Notes under the pieces: generated by a model
Told to the model about the DNA's origin: nothing
Database searches by the model: none
What the model saw: the letters and a program-made list of their open reading frames with translations, nothing else
Translations under genes and position numbers: made by a program
Origin: a virus
DNA length: 62,336 nt
Reading direction: 5' to 3' (one strand)
Virus record (IMG/VR): IMGVR_UViG_3300010334_002856
Location: 1-62,336 of that record
Shown here: piece by piece, positions 1 through 8,899 of the stretch
How positions within the stretch are numbered: position 1 is the stretch's first letter
How the letters are laid out: each line of letters opens with the position of its first letter

Positions 1-369
1 GATGTATATGGTAGGGCAAAAATTTTAGAAACACCGATGGGTGTTATTGCAAGAAATTTAATAGAAAATGAGGTTCGTTTAGGCGTATCGACTAGAGGGC
101 TAGGATCGTTAAAAATGAACTCAAATGGGATTAACGAAGTGCAGGATGACTTTCATCTAGCAACCGTTGATATTGTGGCTGATCCTTCTGCACCGGAGGC
201 TTTTGTTCAAGGCATTATGGAATCTGCAGAATGGATACTCGAAAATGGTATTTGGAAAGCAGTCCACATTGAGGCGGCACAAAAGCAAATAAGGGCTACA
301 TCTAAGAAAAACTTGGATGAAGTTAAGTTAAAAATATTTGAACAATTTGTTAATCAATTGTCTAGGTAA
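1..369 (+). CDS. 21: Prohead core protease, gp21-like (5' truncated)
   Basis: C-terminal part of a T4 gp21-type prohead protease, which cleaves scaffold and capsid precursors during head maturation. The reading frame is open from base 1, so the true start lies outside the window; the first internal ATG is at 37. The stretch ETPMG followed by GVSTRGLGSL matches the family, and the serine in GVSTRG (about residue 30 of the visible part) is the expected nucleophile. The gene lies directly upstream of gp22 and gp23, the conserved T4 order. Family call is firm; only the C-terminal 122 residues are visible. Confidence 0.85.
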   Translation, partial: DVYGRAKILETPMGVIARNLIENEVRLGVSTRGLGSLKMNSNGINEVQDDFHLATVDIVADPSAPEAFVQGIMESAEWILENGIWKAVHIEAAQKQIRATSKKNLDEVKLKIFEQFVNQLSR

Positions 370-376
370 CTAGAAT

Positions 377-384
377 TATAAATA
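377..384 (+). promoter_or_regulatory. T4-type late promoter (TATAAATA)
   Basis: Exact TATAAATA in the short gap between gp21 and gp22, about 37 bases before the gp22 start. This is the canonical T4 late promoter element, recognised by gp55-containing polymerase with the sliding clamp. A gp55-like gene is present at 6838. Confidence 0.75.
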
Positions 385-420
385 TCAATTGAAGAACATC
401 AATACATTTAGGAGACACTA

Positions 421-1557
421 ATGTCAGTAGAAAGTAAAGTTAAGGAATTGCTAGAAAAAGTAACAGCAAAAACTTCAGTTAATGAAGAAGCTGGGGCTAT
501 GGTTCCTACCAAGCAAAAAGATTCCACAATTAAAGCTGCCAACTCTGGCGATAGTAGTCAGCCAAGACAAGGCGATTCAGACGATGCTAGCTTTGATACA
601 CGTCAACAAAATGACGTTAATCAAGGAGCCATTGCAGCCAAGGGTATATCTAAAAATAATATCCAGATGAAAGGCCCTGTAGGTGCAGCACCAAACTTCA
701 CAACAGTAAAAGATCTAAGCCAAATTCCTCAGAATACAGGTATTCATGAAGAAGAAGCTGAAGAAGAAAATCTTGAAGTTGTAGCTGAGGAAGAACAAGT
801 GGAGGACGAAGAGACAACAGAAACTACTGTTGAACCTATTGATCTTTCCCCAATCTTTGGCGATGATTTATCGGAAGACTTTAGAGAAAAAGCAACATCC
901 ATTTTTGAAGCAGCAGTTATTGCTCGCGTTAATAACGAAATGGAAAAAGTATCAGCAGCATTGGAAGAAAAATTTGCTGAAGAATTTACAGTATACACCG
1001 AAGGCGTTGTGGAAAAAATTGACGCGTATCTCAACTATGTTGTTGAGAATTACTTAGAAGAAAATAAATTGGCTGTTGAGAGTGGTCTTCGTTCAGAGAT
1101 TGCCGAAGATTTCATGTCAGGTCTAAAGGCCCTATTCAAAGAACACTACATTGAAGTGCCTGAAGAAAAATATGATGTAATTAGTGAATTGCAAGATAAA
1201 GTAACGGAGTTGGAAGAAGGACTAAACAGTCAGTTGGAAAATAATGTTAATTTAAATACCGAAGTAACAGATCTAAGAAAGAAACTTATCATTAAGGAAA
1301 TGTCTAAAGATCTAGCAGATACTGAGGCTAACAAATTAGCAAAACTTCTAGAGGGTGTAGAGTTCGATAATGCAGATTTCTATAAAGAAAAAGTATCTGT
1401 TATTAAAGAAAATTATTTCCCACGCGGCGCTATTGTAACAAAAGAAACAGCAAAGCAAGCGCTTATAGAAGAAATCGCACCAACTGAAGTCTATTCAGGC
1501 AATGATGTTGTTTCGACTTATGCACAAGCCTTATCAAGAACAATCAAAAGATCATAA
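421..1557 (+). CDS. 22: Prohead scaffold (core) protein, gp22-like
   Basis: Internal scaffold of the prohead, degraded by the gp21 protease before DNA packaging. The 378-residue protein has a Ser/Gln-rich N-terminal part, a very acidic stretch around residues 100-145 (repeated EE clusters) and a long charged, predicted coiled-coil region around 150-300. Similar aquatic T4-like scaffolds carry the segment LFKEHYIEVPEEKYD seen near residue 240. ATG at 421 follows AGGAGACACTA. It sits between gp21 and gp23 with its own late promoter. Identification leans on position plus composition. Confidence 0.85.
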   Translation: MSVESKVKELLEKVTAKTSVNEEAGAMVPTKQKDSTIKAANSGDSSQPRQGDSDDASFDTRQQNDVNQGAIAAKGISKNNIQMKGPVGAAPNFTTVKDLSQIPQNTGIHEEEAEEENLEVVAEEEQVEDEETTETTVEPIDLSPIFGDDLSEDFREKATSIFEAAVIARVNNEMEKVSAALEEKFAEEFTVYTEGVVEKIDAYLNYVVENYLEENKLAVESGLRSEIAEDFMSGLKALFKEHYIEVPEEKYDVISELQDKVTELEEGLNSQLENNVNLNTEVTDLRKKLIIKEMSKDLADTEANKLAKLLEGVEFDNADFYKEKVSVIKENYFPRGAIVTKETAKQALIEEIAPTEVYSGNDVVSTYAQALSRTIKRS

Positions 1558-1559
1558 CT

Positions 1560-1567
1560 TATAAATA
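1560..1567 (+). promoter_or_regulatory. T4-type late promoter (TATAAATA)
   Basis: Exact TATAAATA just after the gp22 stop and 39 bases before the gp23 start, the expected position for a strong late promoter driving the major capsid gene. Confidence 0.8.
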
Positions 1568-1605
1568 ACTATAAGTTCAAACAGTTACCAACAAGGAGAC
1601 ATTAA

Positions 1606-2907
1606 ATGTTTTTATCAGAGAATATTCAACAAAAGTGGTCAGCAATTCTGGATCATCCGGACCTGCCACAAATTAAAGACAACTACAAGCGTCAAGTTAC
1701 AGCTGTATTGTTAGAGAACCAAGAAAAATCTTTACGCGAAGAGCGTCAAGCATTGTTCGAGACTCCAGCAAACAACATTAGCGCAACAGCAGGTATCGAC
1801 AAATATGACCCAATCTTAATCGGTTTGGTTCGTCGTGCTATGCCTAACCTAATGGCTTATGACATTTGCGGTGTTCAACCAATGACTGGCCCAACAGGCT
1901 TGATCTTCGCAATGAGATCAATCTACAAAACAGAACGTAATGATACTACTAACAGAGTTGAGGCATTGTTCAACGAAGCCAATACATCATTCTCTGGTTC
2001 TATTCCAGGTACAGGTTCATTACCAGCTCATTCTGGTTCTAACCCAGTATTTGGCACATACACTACAGGCAATGCCGTTTCTACAGCATCTATGGAAGCT
2101 GCAAGTCAATTTAATGAGATGTCATTCTCAATTGACAAGACAACAGTTACTGCTAAGTCACGTGCGTTGAAGGCAGAGTACACTGTTGAATTAGCACAAG
2201 ACTTAAAAGCAATTCACGGGCTTGACGCAGAAGCAGAATTGTCAAACATCTTGTCACAAGAATTTATGTTTGAAATTAATCGCGAAGTTGTTCGTACAAT
2301 TTATGGCGTTGCTAAAACAGGTTCACCTGCAACAGCAACAGCAGGAACATTTGACTTAGACATTGACTCTAATGGACGTTGGTCTGTTGAACGTTTCAAA
2401 GGTCTATTGTTTAACATTGAACGTGATGCCAACCACATTGCACAAGATACTCGTAGAGGAAAAGGTAACTTCATCGTTTGTTCCGCAGACGTTGCAAGTG
2501 CATTAGCTATGTCTGGTGTTCTAGACTATACTCCGGCTCTATCGACAAACTTAAATGTTGACGATACAGGCAACACATTCGCAGGTGTATTGAACGGGCG
2601 TTATCGTGTTTACATTGATCCTTATTCTGCAAACCTTGGAGCGTCTAATCAGTTCTATATGGTTGGTTATAAGGGTACTAGCCCATATGACGCAGGTATG
2701 TTCTATTGCCCATATGTGCCTCTACAGATGGTTCGTGCTATCGATCCTAACAGCTTCCAACCAAAGATTGGCTTTAAGACACGTTATGGTTTGATTGCTA
2801 ACCCATATGTTACATCTAGCGATTCTTTATCAGACGCAGATGCAGACAGATTTACTGCTGGTCGCAACCAATATTATCGCAAGACTAAGGTTGTAAACTT
2901 AATGTAA
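1606..2907 (+). CDS. 23: Major capsid protein, gp23-like
   Basis: Major head protein with the HK97 fold as in the T4 gp23 family. The 433-residue product contains the family block RRAMPNLMAYDICGVQPM followed by SPTG/GPTG-like residues near 80-105, close to T4 gp23. The N-terminal part before about residue 55 should be removed by the gp21 protease; LFE near residue 52 resembles the cleavage consensus but does not match it exactly. ATG at 1606 has a strong AAGGAG Shine-Dalgarno. A late promoter precedes it and a strong terminator follows, so it is likely an abundant late transcript. Confidence 0.97.
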   Translation: MFLSENIQQKWSAILDHPDLPQIKDNYKRQVTAVLLENQEKSLREERQALFETPANNISATAGIDKYDPILIGLVRRAMPNLMAYDICGVQPMTGPTGLIFAMRSIYKTERNDTTNRVEALFNEANTSFSGSIPGTGSLPAHSGSNPVFGTYTTGNAVSTASMEAASQFNEMSFSIDKTTVTAKSRALKAEYTVELAQDLKAIHGLDAEAELSNILSQEFMFEINREVVRTIYGVAKTGSPATATAGTFDLDIDSNGRWSVERFKGLLFNIERDANHIAQDTRRGKGNFIVCSADVASALAMSGVLDYTPALSTNLNVDDTGNTFAGVLNGRYRVYIDPYSANLGASNQFYMVGYKGTSPYDAGMFYCPYVPLQMVRAIDPNSFQPKIGFKTRYGLIANPYVTSSDSLSDADADRFTAGRNQYYRKTKVVNLM

Positions 2908-2934
2908 TTAAGTAGCCGGCGTAGATCGGAATTT

Positions 2935-2959
2935 AAGGGGGAAGCAATTCCCCCTTTTT
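2935..2959 (+). terminator. Rho-independent terminator after gp23
   Basis: GGGGGAA, loop GCAA, TTCCCCC form a GC-rich stem directly followed by five T residues. It lies 28 bases after the gp23 stop and just before the gp19 late promoter. Confidence 0.9.
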
Positions 2960-2975
2960 CTGCCTTTGCACAGGC

Positions 2976-2983
2976 TATAAATA
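2976..2983 (+). promoter_or_regulatory. T4-type late promoter (TATAAATA)
   Basis: Exact TATAAATA immediately downstream of the gp23 terminator and 22 bases before the tail tube start. A Shine-Dalgarno (AAGGAAGCTT) lies between. Confidence 0.75.
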
Positions 2984-3004
2984 TATTAGATAACAAGGAA
3001 GCTT

Positions 3005-3589
3005 ATGTATACAGCAAACATCAACAATCTACAAAGTAATTTTTATAACTCATTACCAAAAACTTATGATTATTTAAGACCAAATGCGTTTAGATTTGGT
3101 GTCAAAGATATACCTAATGTTTCCTTTACTTGTCAATCCGCAAATATTCCAGATATACAACTAGGATATGCGGTTCAACCTACCCCGTTTGTTGATATTC
3201 CTACTATCGGTGATAAGATTAATTTTGGTGAGCTTGCAATTAGATTTTTGATTTCGGAAGATATGTCAAATTATCTTGAATTATATAGATGGATAGTGGC
3301 TATAGGTTTCCCCAAAGACTATAACCAGTTCTCAACCTTTGTAAAAGATAGGCCAAGTAGATTTCCGTTTGTAACAAATACAAATGGTACCTCAGATATT
3401 TTGGCATACTCGGATGCAACTTTAACGATTTTAGACTCGACAAACACAGCAAAAGTAAATATAATATTTAAAAACCTGTTCCCTACATCGTTGTCCGCTT
3501 TGGACTTTGATATAGCATCAGGAAGTGTAGAATATTTTACAGCGATAGCATCGTTCAAATATACTATTTTCGAAGTAGAACCCTTATAA
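3005..3589 (+). CDS. 19: Tail tube protein, gp19-like
   Basis: Probable tail tube subunit that polymerises inside the contractile sheath. The 194-residue product has the gp19-like pattern of an N-terminal RPNAFRFGV, then FTCQSANIPDIQ, a hydrophobic strand and a conserved D-acid/LELYRWI segment. It is longer than T4 gp19 (163 residues), as in several aquatic relatives. It follows gp23 with its own late promoter, fitting a late structural gene. A related tail-tube-fold protein such as gp54 is the main alternative. Confidence 0.75.
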   Translation: MYTANINNLQSNFYNSLPKTYDYLRPNAFRFGVKDIPNVSFTCQSANIPDIQLGYAVQPTPFVDIPTIGDKINFGELAIRFLISEDMSNYLELYRWIVAIGFPKDYNQFSTFVKDRPSRFPFVTNTNGTSDILAYSDATLTILDSTNTAKVNIIFKNLFPTSLSALDFDIASGSVEYFTAIASFKYTIFEVEPL

Positions 3590-3606
3590 TATAACTTGGA
3601 GTTATT

Positions 3607-4500
3607 ATGAATACAAAAAAGAAGATTACACCAATGGCTTTGCCAAAGGTGCCTGCATTGCCTAAAGTGCCAACAACACTAACACCCCCAGCAAATCCAA
3701 ACGAAAATAAATTGGAAGTTAAATTAGATGATTTGCGAAAAGAAAAACTCTTCATAGCAACCCCTTGTTATGGTGGAATGTTGACAGAAGCATATTTCCG
3801 CTCAACAATTAGATTGTTAACATTCTGCAACCAACATCAAATCCCCGTGGCATTTGGTACTATTGCAAATGAATCATTAGTAACAAGAGCACGTAATGTA
3901 CTTGTTGCTTATTTCCTACAAAGCGATTTTACTCGCTTAATGTTTATTGATGCAGACATTGAATTCCAAGTTGAGGATGTAATTAAATTAATTGCACACA
4001 ATAAGGAAGTAGCAGTTGGTGCTTATCCTAAGAAGGGTGTAAATTGGCAGCGTATTCGCGAGTCAGTTAGACTGAAGGATGAAGGATATTCAGATCAACA
4101 GATCGCTTCTTTCGGTAGTGACTATGCTATCAACTTTAAATTCTTAAATCGCGATACTAAACAAATTGCTATTGAGAATGGTTTAATTCGGTTACACGAT
4201 GGTGCTACAGGCTTTATGATGATTAAGCGTGAAGTTATCGATAAAATGATTGTACATTATCCTGAGCTTAAGTATAACAACGATTTAAATACTCCCCCAG
4301 AGTTGAATCCTCACTTCTATGCATTCTTTGATACTATGATTGATCCGAAGGACAAGCGGTATTTGTCTGAAGATTATACCTTCTCACGCAGATGGCAAGA
4401 TATGGGCGGCGAAATTTGGCTTGACCCATCTATCAGCTTGAACCACTATGGTTCATTCAACTTCCAAGGCAATCCTCAGCAAATTATCCAAGTCGGTTAA
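3607..4500 (+). CDS. Putative GT-A glycosyltransferase
   Basis: 297-residue protein with a Pro/Lys-rich N-terminus (to about residue 40) followed by a GT-A nucleotide-sugar fold: LFIATPCYGG, then RNVLVAYFLQSDFTRLMFIDADIEF with the metal-binding DAD at about residues 117-119. A C-terminal EDYTFSRRW plus a conserved histidine (LNHYGSF) fit inverting GT-A enzymes. ATG at 3607 follows GGAGTTATT. It stands between tail tube and uvsY; acceptor unknown. The family is fairly clear, the substrate is not. Confidence 0.65.
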   Translation: MNTKKKITPMALPKVPALPKVPTTLTPPANPNENKLEVKLDDLRKEKLFIATPCYGGMLTEAYFRSTIRLLTFCNQHQIPVAFGTIANESLVTRARNVLVAYFLQSDFTRLMFIDADIEFQVEDVIKLIAHNKEVAVGAYPKKGVNWQRIRESVRLKDEGYSDQQIASFGSDYAINFKFLNRDTKQIAIENGLIRLHDGATGFMMIKREVIDKMIVHYPELKYNNDLNTPPELNPHFYAFFDTMIDPKDKRYLSEDYTFSRRWQDMGGEIWLDPSISLNHYGSFNFQGNPQQIIQVG

Positions 4501-4516
4501 TTGAAGGCATTATATT

Positions 4517-4957
4517 ATGAAATTAACTGAGTTGCAAGATACTTGGGAAGCGGATTGTAAAATCAATGAATTGAATTTGGGTCAGGAGTCTATAAAAACT
4601 CCTAACCTTCATGCAAAATATTTGAATCTACTTTCCTCTACACGCCTTAATCTTCGTAAAACTGAATCTGATTATTTAAATTGCCGACGCAAAAAGTATC
4701 GGTATTATAGAGGTGAGATGACACAAGCAGAATTAGAAGAGGAGAATTGGAGCCAATGGCAAGGTAATAAACCTCTTAAAAATGAAATGGATGAGTTTTT
4801 AACTGTAGATGCAGATTTGGTTATCCTGCAAGATAAAGTAGAATATTTTAAAACAGTATTATATCAGTTAGAACAAATTATTCGTTCCATCAATAGTAGA
4901 GGTTGGGATATTAAAAATGCTATTGAATGGCAGAAGTTTACTAATGGCATGATGTAA
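4517..4957 (+). CDS. uvsY: Recombination mediator UvsY-like
   Basis: UvsY loads the UvsX recombinase onto gp32-coated single-stranded DNA. The 146-residue protein matches in length (T4 UvsY is about 137) and in its C-terminal signature SRGWDIKNAIEWQKF, close to the T4 SRGFAIK segment. The middle is rich in Lys, Arg and Tyr (RRKKYRYYRGEM), as in the family. Its stop overlaps the uvsW start (TAATG), so the two are probably translationally coupled. Confidence 0.87.
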   Translation: MKLTELQDTWEADCKINELNLGQESIKTPNLHAKYLNLLSSTRLNLRKTESDYLNCRRKKYRYYRGEMTQAELEEENWSQWQGNKPLKNEMDEFLTVDADLVILQDKVEYFKTVLYQLEQIIRSINSRGWDIKNAIEWQKFTNGMM

Positions 4958-6438
4958 TGGCAGATATAGTATTATCGAAAAAAGATGAAGTTTATCTTAG
5001 AGTAAAATGTGAACCTTCTCTTGGACAGGAATTAAATGATCATTTTTCATTTGATGTACCCGGAGCAAAGTTTCATCCCCTCTATAAGTCTCGTATGTGG
5101 GACGGCAAGGTTCGTCTATATTCTATGTTCACGCAGGAACTGTATGTTGGATTAAAAGAATATCTAGAAAGATTCTGTGACGAAAGAGATTATACTATAG
5201 ATTACAGTAATTATGTACAGGAATGCGATGCCGTAACTTACGATATTGTTAGAAAATTTTGTGAAGATTTAAATATAGGCTCAAAGGGAAAGCCTATAGA
5301 AATTCGAGATTACCAAGTAGATGCAGTTTTTCAATCTATTAAAGATGGAAGACGCCTTTTGCTATCTCCCACTGGTTCAGGAAAATCCCTTATAATCTAT
5401 TGTCTTATTCGTTGGCACGAAAGATACAGTAGACGACAATTAATCCTTGTACCTACAACCTCCCTCGTAGAACAAATGTATTCGGATTTCCAAGATTATT
5501 CTTGTTTGAATAATTGGAAAACATCTGAGCATTGCCATCGTATTTACGGAGGTCACGAAAAATCCAATGAATATGATGTTGTTATTAGTACATGGCAATC
5601 GTTATATAAACTACCCAAACCTTTCTTTAAAGATTTTAAAGTAATTTATGGGGACGAGGCACATAATTTTAAAGCCAAGTCTTTAACAAGTATTCTAAAT
5701 AAATGTACTACATCACCCTATAGAATTGGTACTACTGGAACATTGGATGGAACCAAAACACATAAGTTAGTTCTTGAAGGACTATTTGGTGCGGTATACA
5801 AAGTTACCACAACTAAGAAACTTATTTCGGATAACCAGTTGGCAAATCTTGAGATTTATAATATAATATTAGAATACAGCGACGAATTGAGAAAAGGAAT
5901 AAAGGGCAAGTCATATCAAGATGAGATGGATTTTATAGTTCAGCATGAACCAAGAAATAAATTTATACGTAATCTTGCGTTAAAGCAGACGGGTAATACT
6001 TTAGTATTATTCCAATATGTTGAAAAGCACGGCAAACCATTATATGAGATGATTAAGGAAAAAGCGGAAAATAGAAAAGTCTTTTTTGTATTCGGTGGAA
6101 CAGATACAGAACAACGCGAGGATATCCGTAGAATTACAGAACTAGAACCTGATGCTATTATTGTTGCTAGCTATGGAACATTCTCTACAGGAATAAATAT
6201 TAAAAATCTACATAATATTATTTTTGCATCTCCGTCAAAATCTAGAATTAGAAATTTACAATCTATAGGTAGAGGTTTGAGAACAAGCGAAACTAAAACA
6301 TCATGTAACCTTTATGATATTGCGGATGACCTAACATGGAAAAGTAAAAAGAATTATACTTTACTCCATATGGTTGAACGGATTAAAATATACAATGATG
6401 AGCATTTCAACTACAAATTAGTAAAGGTAAAAATATAA
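4957..6438 (+). CDS. uvsW: DNA helicase UvsW-like
   Basis: Superfamily 2 helicase acting in recombination-dependent replication, fork regression and R-loop removal. The 493-residue protein has an N-terminal DNA-recognition part (SRMWDGKVRLY near residue 45), Walker A SPTGSGKS near 137, a DEAH box (GDEAH near 231), motif III-like TGTLDGTK and motif VI QSIGRGLR near 434. Length matches T4 UvsW. It overlaps uvsY upstream and the Sm-like gene downstream by TAATG. Confidence 0.95.
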   Translation: MADIVLSKKDEVYLRVKCEPSLGQELNDHFSFDVPGAKFHPLYKSRMWDGKVRLYSMFTQELYVGLKEYLERFCDERDYTIDYSNYVQECDAVTYDIVRKFCEDLNIGSKGKPIEIRDYQVDAVFQSIKDGRRLLLSPTGSGKSLIIYCLIRWHERYSRRQLILVPTTSLVEQMYSDFQDYSCLNNWKTSEHCHRIYGGHEKSNEYDVVISTWQSLYKLPKPFFKDFKVIYGDEAHNFKAKSLTSILNKCTTSPYRIGTTGTLDGTKTHKLVLEGLFGAVYKVTTTKKLISDNQLANLEIYNIILEYSDELRKGIKGKSYQDEMDFIVQHEPRNKFIRNLALKQTGNTLVLFQYVEKHGKPLYEMIKEKAENRKVFFVFGGTDTEQREDIRRITELEPDAIIVASYGTFSTGINIKNLHNIIFASPSKSRIRNLQSIGRGLRTSETKTSCNLYDIADDLTWKSKKNYTLLHMVERIKIYNDEHFNYKLVKVKI

Positions 6439-6917
6439 TGGAAGATCTTTACTACAAATATTTAAAATTATCTTCAGGTGATAATATCATTTGTATGACA
6501 ACAGATAATTGTGAGGATATTTACGATAGAAAGATTATACAAGTAACCCAGCCTGTTATCTTATCTGCAATACGTATGCCTTCTTCTAGGGGCGTAGTGG
6601 AATCGTATATTATGTATCCATTATTTAGTTTTTCTGGTGAGGAAGTTTATACAATTCCAACAAGTCAAATTGTGCTTGTAATAAACATAAAAGAAAATTT
6701 AAAAAATAATTATTTAACTTATCTATCTGAACGGGACAAGGAAGAAGACTTACTTATTCCGGACGATGATGAGGATGTTATTGAAACAGGTGAAGAAACG
6801 ATTGAAGAATTTTTAAATAGATTAGGAGATGAAACAAATGAAGACAAAGAAACTGAAGAATACGGAGAAGGAATCATTATTGGTCGAGTCGGTAGAAATA
6901 CAAAAAGACTCCACTGA
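6438..6917 (+). CDS. Conserved phage protein with Sm-like N-terminal domain
   Basis: 159 residues. The first ~90 (YLKLSSGDNIICM, then TQPVILSAI and PTSQIVLV) resemble short Sm-like beta-barrel proteins of T4-like phages and the protein at 48683 (same LKL.(S/T)G.(D/E).I motif and a central proline-valine strand). The C-terminal 60 residues are strongly acidic. The 3' end overlaps the start of gp55 in another frame by about 80 bases. RNA binding is possible from the fold but not shown. Confidence 0.6.
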   Translation: MEDLYYKYLKLSSGDNIICMTTDNCEDIYDRKIIQVTQPVILSAIRMPSSRGVVESYIMYPLFSFSGEEVYTIPTSQIVLVINIKENLKNNYLTYLSERDKEEDLLIPDDDEDVIETGEETIEEFLNRLGDETNEDKETEEYGEGIIIGRVGRNTKRLH

Positions 6918-7467
6918 GATTCCTCAAACCTCACATTACGTAGATAATAAAAAATTCTTAGCTGCACTTATAGATTACAAAACTAGTATAGATGCTGCAA
7001 AGGAAAAGAATGAACAGATTCCCCAAGTACCAAGGTACATAGGCGAATGTTTTATTAAAATTGCTACGCACTTATCATATAAATCAAATTTTATTAATTA
7101 TACATTTAAAGATGATATGGTTTCTGATGGTATAGAAAATTGTTTGACGGCTGCCACAAAATTTGACCCAGCAAAATCATCTAATCCGTTTGCATATTAT
7201 ACGCAAATTATTTACTTTGCCTTTATCCGCAGAATCCAAAAAGAAAAAAAGCATCAGGCAACTAAATATAAAATTATTGAAAATTTAGATTTAGATTCGA
7301 TTATTCAAAATAGTGATGATTCAGAAACAAGTAGGCAACTTGTGGATTATTTGAAAAAACAATTGGACAATATAGATCCCGAAAGACGGGAAACCCCCTC
7401 AGAAACGAAAACAAGAAAAAAGAAATTGGTAGAAAAAGATAATTCTTTTATTGACATGATTGACTAA
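6838..7467 (+). CDS. 55: Late promoter sigma factor gp55-like
   Basis: Sigma-like factor that directs host RNA polymerase to TATAAATA late promoters. The key block is IENCLTAATKFDPAKS followed by NPFAYYTQIIYFAFIRRIQ, the sigma region 2-like helix that is highly conserved with T4 gp55. The C-terminus (NSFIDMID) is hydrophobic/acidic, as expected for the clamp-binding tail of gp55. ATG at 6838 is preferred over 6829 because AGGAG at 6824 then has 9 bases of spacing. It overlaps the upstream gene by about 80 bases. Confidence 0.9.
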   Translation: MKTKKLKNTEKESLLVESVEIQKDSTEIPQTSHYVDNKKFLAALIDYKTSIDAAKEKNEQIPQVPRYIGECFIKIATHLSYKSNFINYTFKDDMVSDGIENCLTAATKFDPAKSSNPFAYYTQIIYFAFIRRIQKEKKHQATKYKIIENLDLDSIIQNSDDSETSRQLVDYLKKQLDNIDPERRETPSETKTRKKKLVEKDNSFIDMID

Positions 7468-7479
7468 ATATTATATAAT
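7451..7479 (+). promoter_or_regulatory. Sigma70-type promoter for mazG-queE
   Basis: TTGACA, 17-base spacer, TATAAT, both hexamers perfect. The -35 lies inside the last codons of gp55 and the -10 just after its stop, 32 bases before the mazG start. It would let mazG, queE and folE be expressed early, apart from uvsW-gp55. Confidence 0.75.
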
Positions 7480-7510
7480 AGACAATATTAACAACTAAAT
7501 ACTTTATATT

Positions 7511-7792
7511 ATGAATGATTCTAAAAAAGAAGTTATGCTTATTCTTCAAGAAGAATGTGCAGAAGTAACACAAGCAATTTCAAAATGTTTACGCTTTGGA
7601 ATAGATGGTGAATATAATGGTGCTACCAATCGACAACGATTGACTGAAGAAATTGGTGATCTTATAGCAATGATTGAACTATGCTACGATAATGGTATTG
7701 TAGATTATCTACAAGTCAAAGAAGCGCAACATAGAAAATTTGATAAACTTAGGGAATGGTCTACAATATATGAGCAAGCTGAAAATATCTGA
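7511..7792 (+). CDS. mazG: MazG-like nucleotide pyrophosphohydrolase
   Basis: 93-residue single-domain MazG-like protein. It has the all-alpha NTP pyrophosphohydrolase motif: EECAEVTQAISK (the EExxE half) and EEIGDLIAMIEL (ExxD half) that bind Mg2+. Phage MazG proteins hydrolyse dNTPs or (p)ppGpp-related nucleotides; the substrate here cannot be told. It overlaps queE by 23 bases and follows a perfect sigma70 promoter. Confidence 0.85.
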   Translation: MNDSKKEVMLILQEECAEVTQAISKCLRFGIDGEYNGATNRQRLTEEIGDLIAMIELCYDNGIVDYLQVKEAQHRKFDKLREWSTIYEQAENI

Positions 7793-8612
7793 ACTATTTT
7801 ATAGTATACAGGGCGAGGGTCGTTATATGGGCGTACCCTCTGTTTTTTTGAGAACATTCGGTTGCAACTTTAAATGTGATGGCTTTGGAATGTCCAAGGG
7901 AGAAAAAAGTGTTGAGCGTTTTGCGGTGGACGGAGAAAAGTTTAAATCTTATAAATCACTACCACTTGTATCTACTGGATGTGATAGTTATGCGAGTTGG
8001 GATCCACGCTTCAAACATCTCAGTCCTGTTCTCGACACCAATACTATTGTTGATACTATTACCGATTTACTCCCTCATGGTCGTTGGAAAGATGAGCATT
8101 TGGTTATCACGGGTGGTGAACCGCTACTAGGTTGGCAACGTGCTTATCCCGATTTATTATCACATGATAATATGCGTGGCTTACAAGAAATAACATTTGA
8201 AACTAATGGTACACAGTTGTTAGAATCTGAATTAGTTACTTTCTTAAATGATTGGAAGAAGCATCGTTTCCTACATTGTCTGACGTTTAGTGTTAGTCCT
8301 AAACTAAGTATCAGTGGTGAGAGTTGGGAAGATGCTATTTGCTCTGATGTTGTTCAACAATATTACAATACTGGCTTTACTTATTTGAAGTTTGTGATAG
8401 CAACTAAAGAAGATGCAGAAGAAGCGGAACAAGCAGTAAATGAATATAGTAAAAAGGGTTTTAAAGGTCCTGTATATCTTATGCCGTGTGGCGGTGTTCC
8501 AGAACTTTATAATCTTAATAACAGAACAGTTGCAGAATTGGCAATGAAAAAAGGCTGGCGATATAGTGACAGACTACAAGTCCCATTGTTCAAAAACGAA
8601 TGGGGAACATAA
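7770..8612 (+). CDS. queE: 7-carboxy-7-deazaguanine synthase QueE-like (radical SAM)
   Basis: Radical SAM enzyme converting 6-carboxytetrahydropterin to 7-carboxy-7-deazaguanine. The 280-residue product has FYSIQGEGRYMGVPS at the start, RTFGCNFKCDGFG and then, after a ~35-residue insertion, GCDSYASWDP. The [4Fe-4S] cysteines are thus C-x3-C plus a distant Cys, as in other phage QueE forms. ITGGEPLLG is the SAM-binding GGE motif. ATG at 7770 (MSKLKISELF) is chosen over an upstream TTG. It works with folE (8900) and queD (16293). Confidence 0.92.
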   Translation: MSKLKISELFYSIQGEGRYMGVPSVFLRTFGCNFKCDGFGMSKGEKSVERFAVDGEKFKSYKSLPLVSTGCDSYASWDPRFKHLSPVLDTNTIVDTITDLLPHGRWKDEHLVITGGEPLLGWQRAYPDLLSHDNMRGLQEITFETNGTQLLESELVTFLNDWKKHRFLHCLTFSVSPKLSISGESWEDAICSDVVQQYYNTGFTYLKFVIATKEDAEEAEQAVNEYSKKGFKGPVYLMPCGGVPELYNLNNRTVAELAMKKGWRYSDRLQVPLFKNEWGT

Positions 8613-8640
8613 ATGAAAATATTAACAAAAAGGAAATAGT

Positions 8641-8835
8641 ATGAATGCACATAACGATATCAAAACAAGCTTAGCATCTTATGAGACTGAGAATGAAAAA
8701 TTTACCAAAGGCAATAGTGCTGCAGGAACCCGTGCTCGTAAGGCATTAGCAGAATTGTCCAAAGCTGTCAAAGCCCGTCGTAATGAGATTACCGAAGAGA
8801 AAAATACTCGTGCTGAGGCTAAAGCAAAGGCATAA
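8641..8835 (+). CDS. Small histone H1/Hc1-like DNA-binding protein
   Basis: 64-residue basic helical protein. The core KGNSAAGTRARKALAELSK followed by ARRNEI closely resembles bacterial histone H1-like Hc1 proteins, which share a K(G)NxAAGTRxRK pattern. The tail ends in Arg/Lys/Ala (TRAEAKAKA). A clear AAGGAAATAGT precedes ATG 8641. It may bind or condense DNA, or counter host nucleoid proteins. Assignment is from motif resemblance only. Confidence 0.65.
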   Translation: MNAHNDIKTSLASYETENEKFTKGNSAAGTRARKALAELSKAVKARRNEITEEKNTRAEAKAKA

Positions 8836-8899
8836 ATAATAATGTTACACAAAGGTAACAAAATTCAATTATCATATCCGTGTAAGGAAGGATTCAAAA

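Noticed and set aside
744-1034. Minus-strand frame under gp22
   Set aside because: Ser/Thr-rich mirror of the acidic gp22 coding stretch with no start signal.
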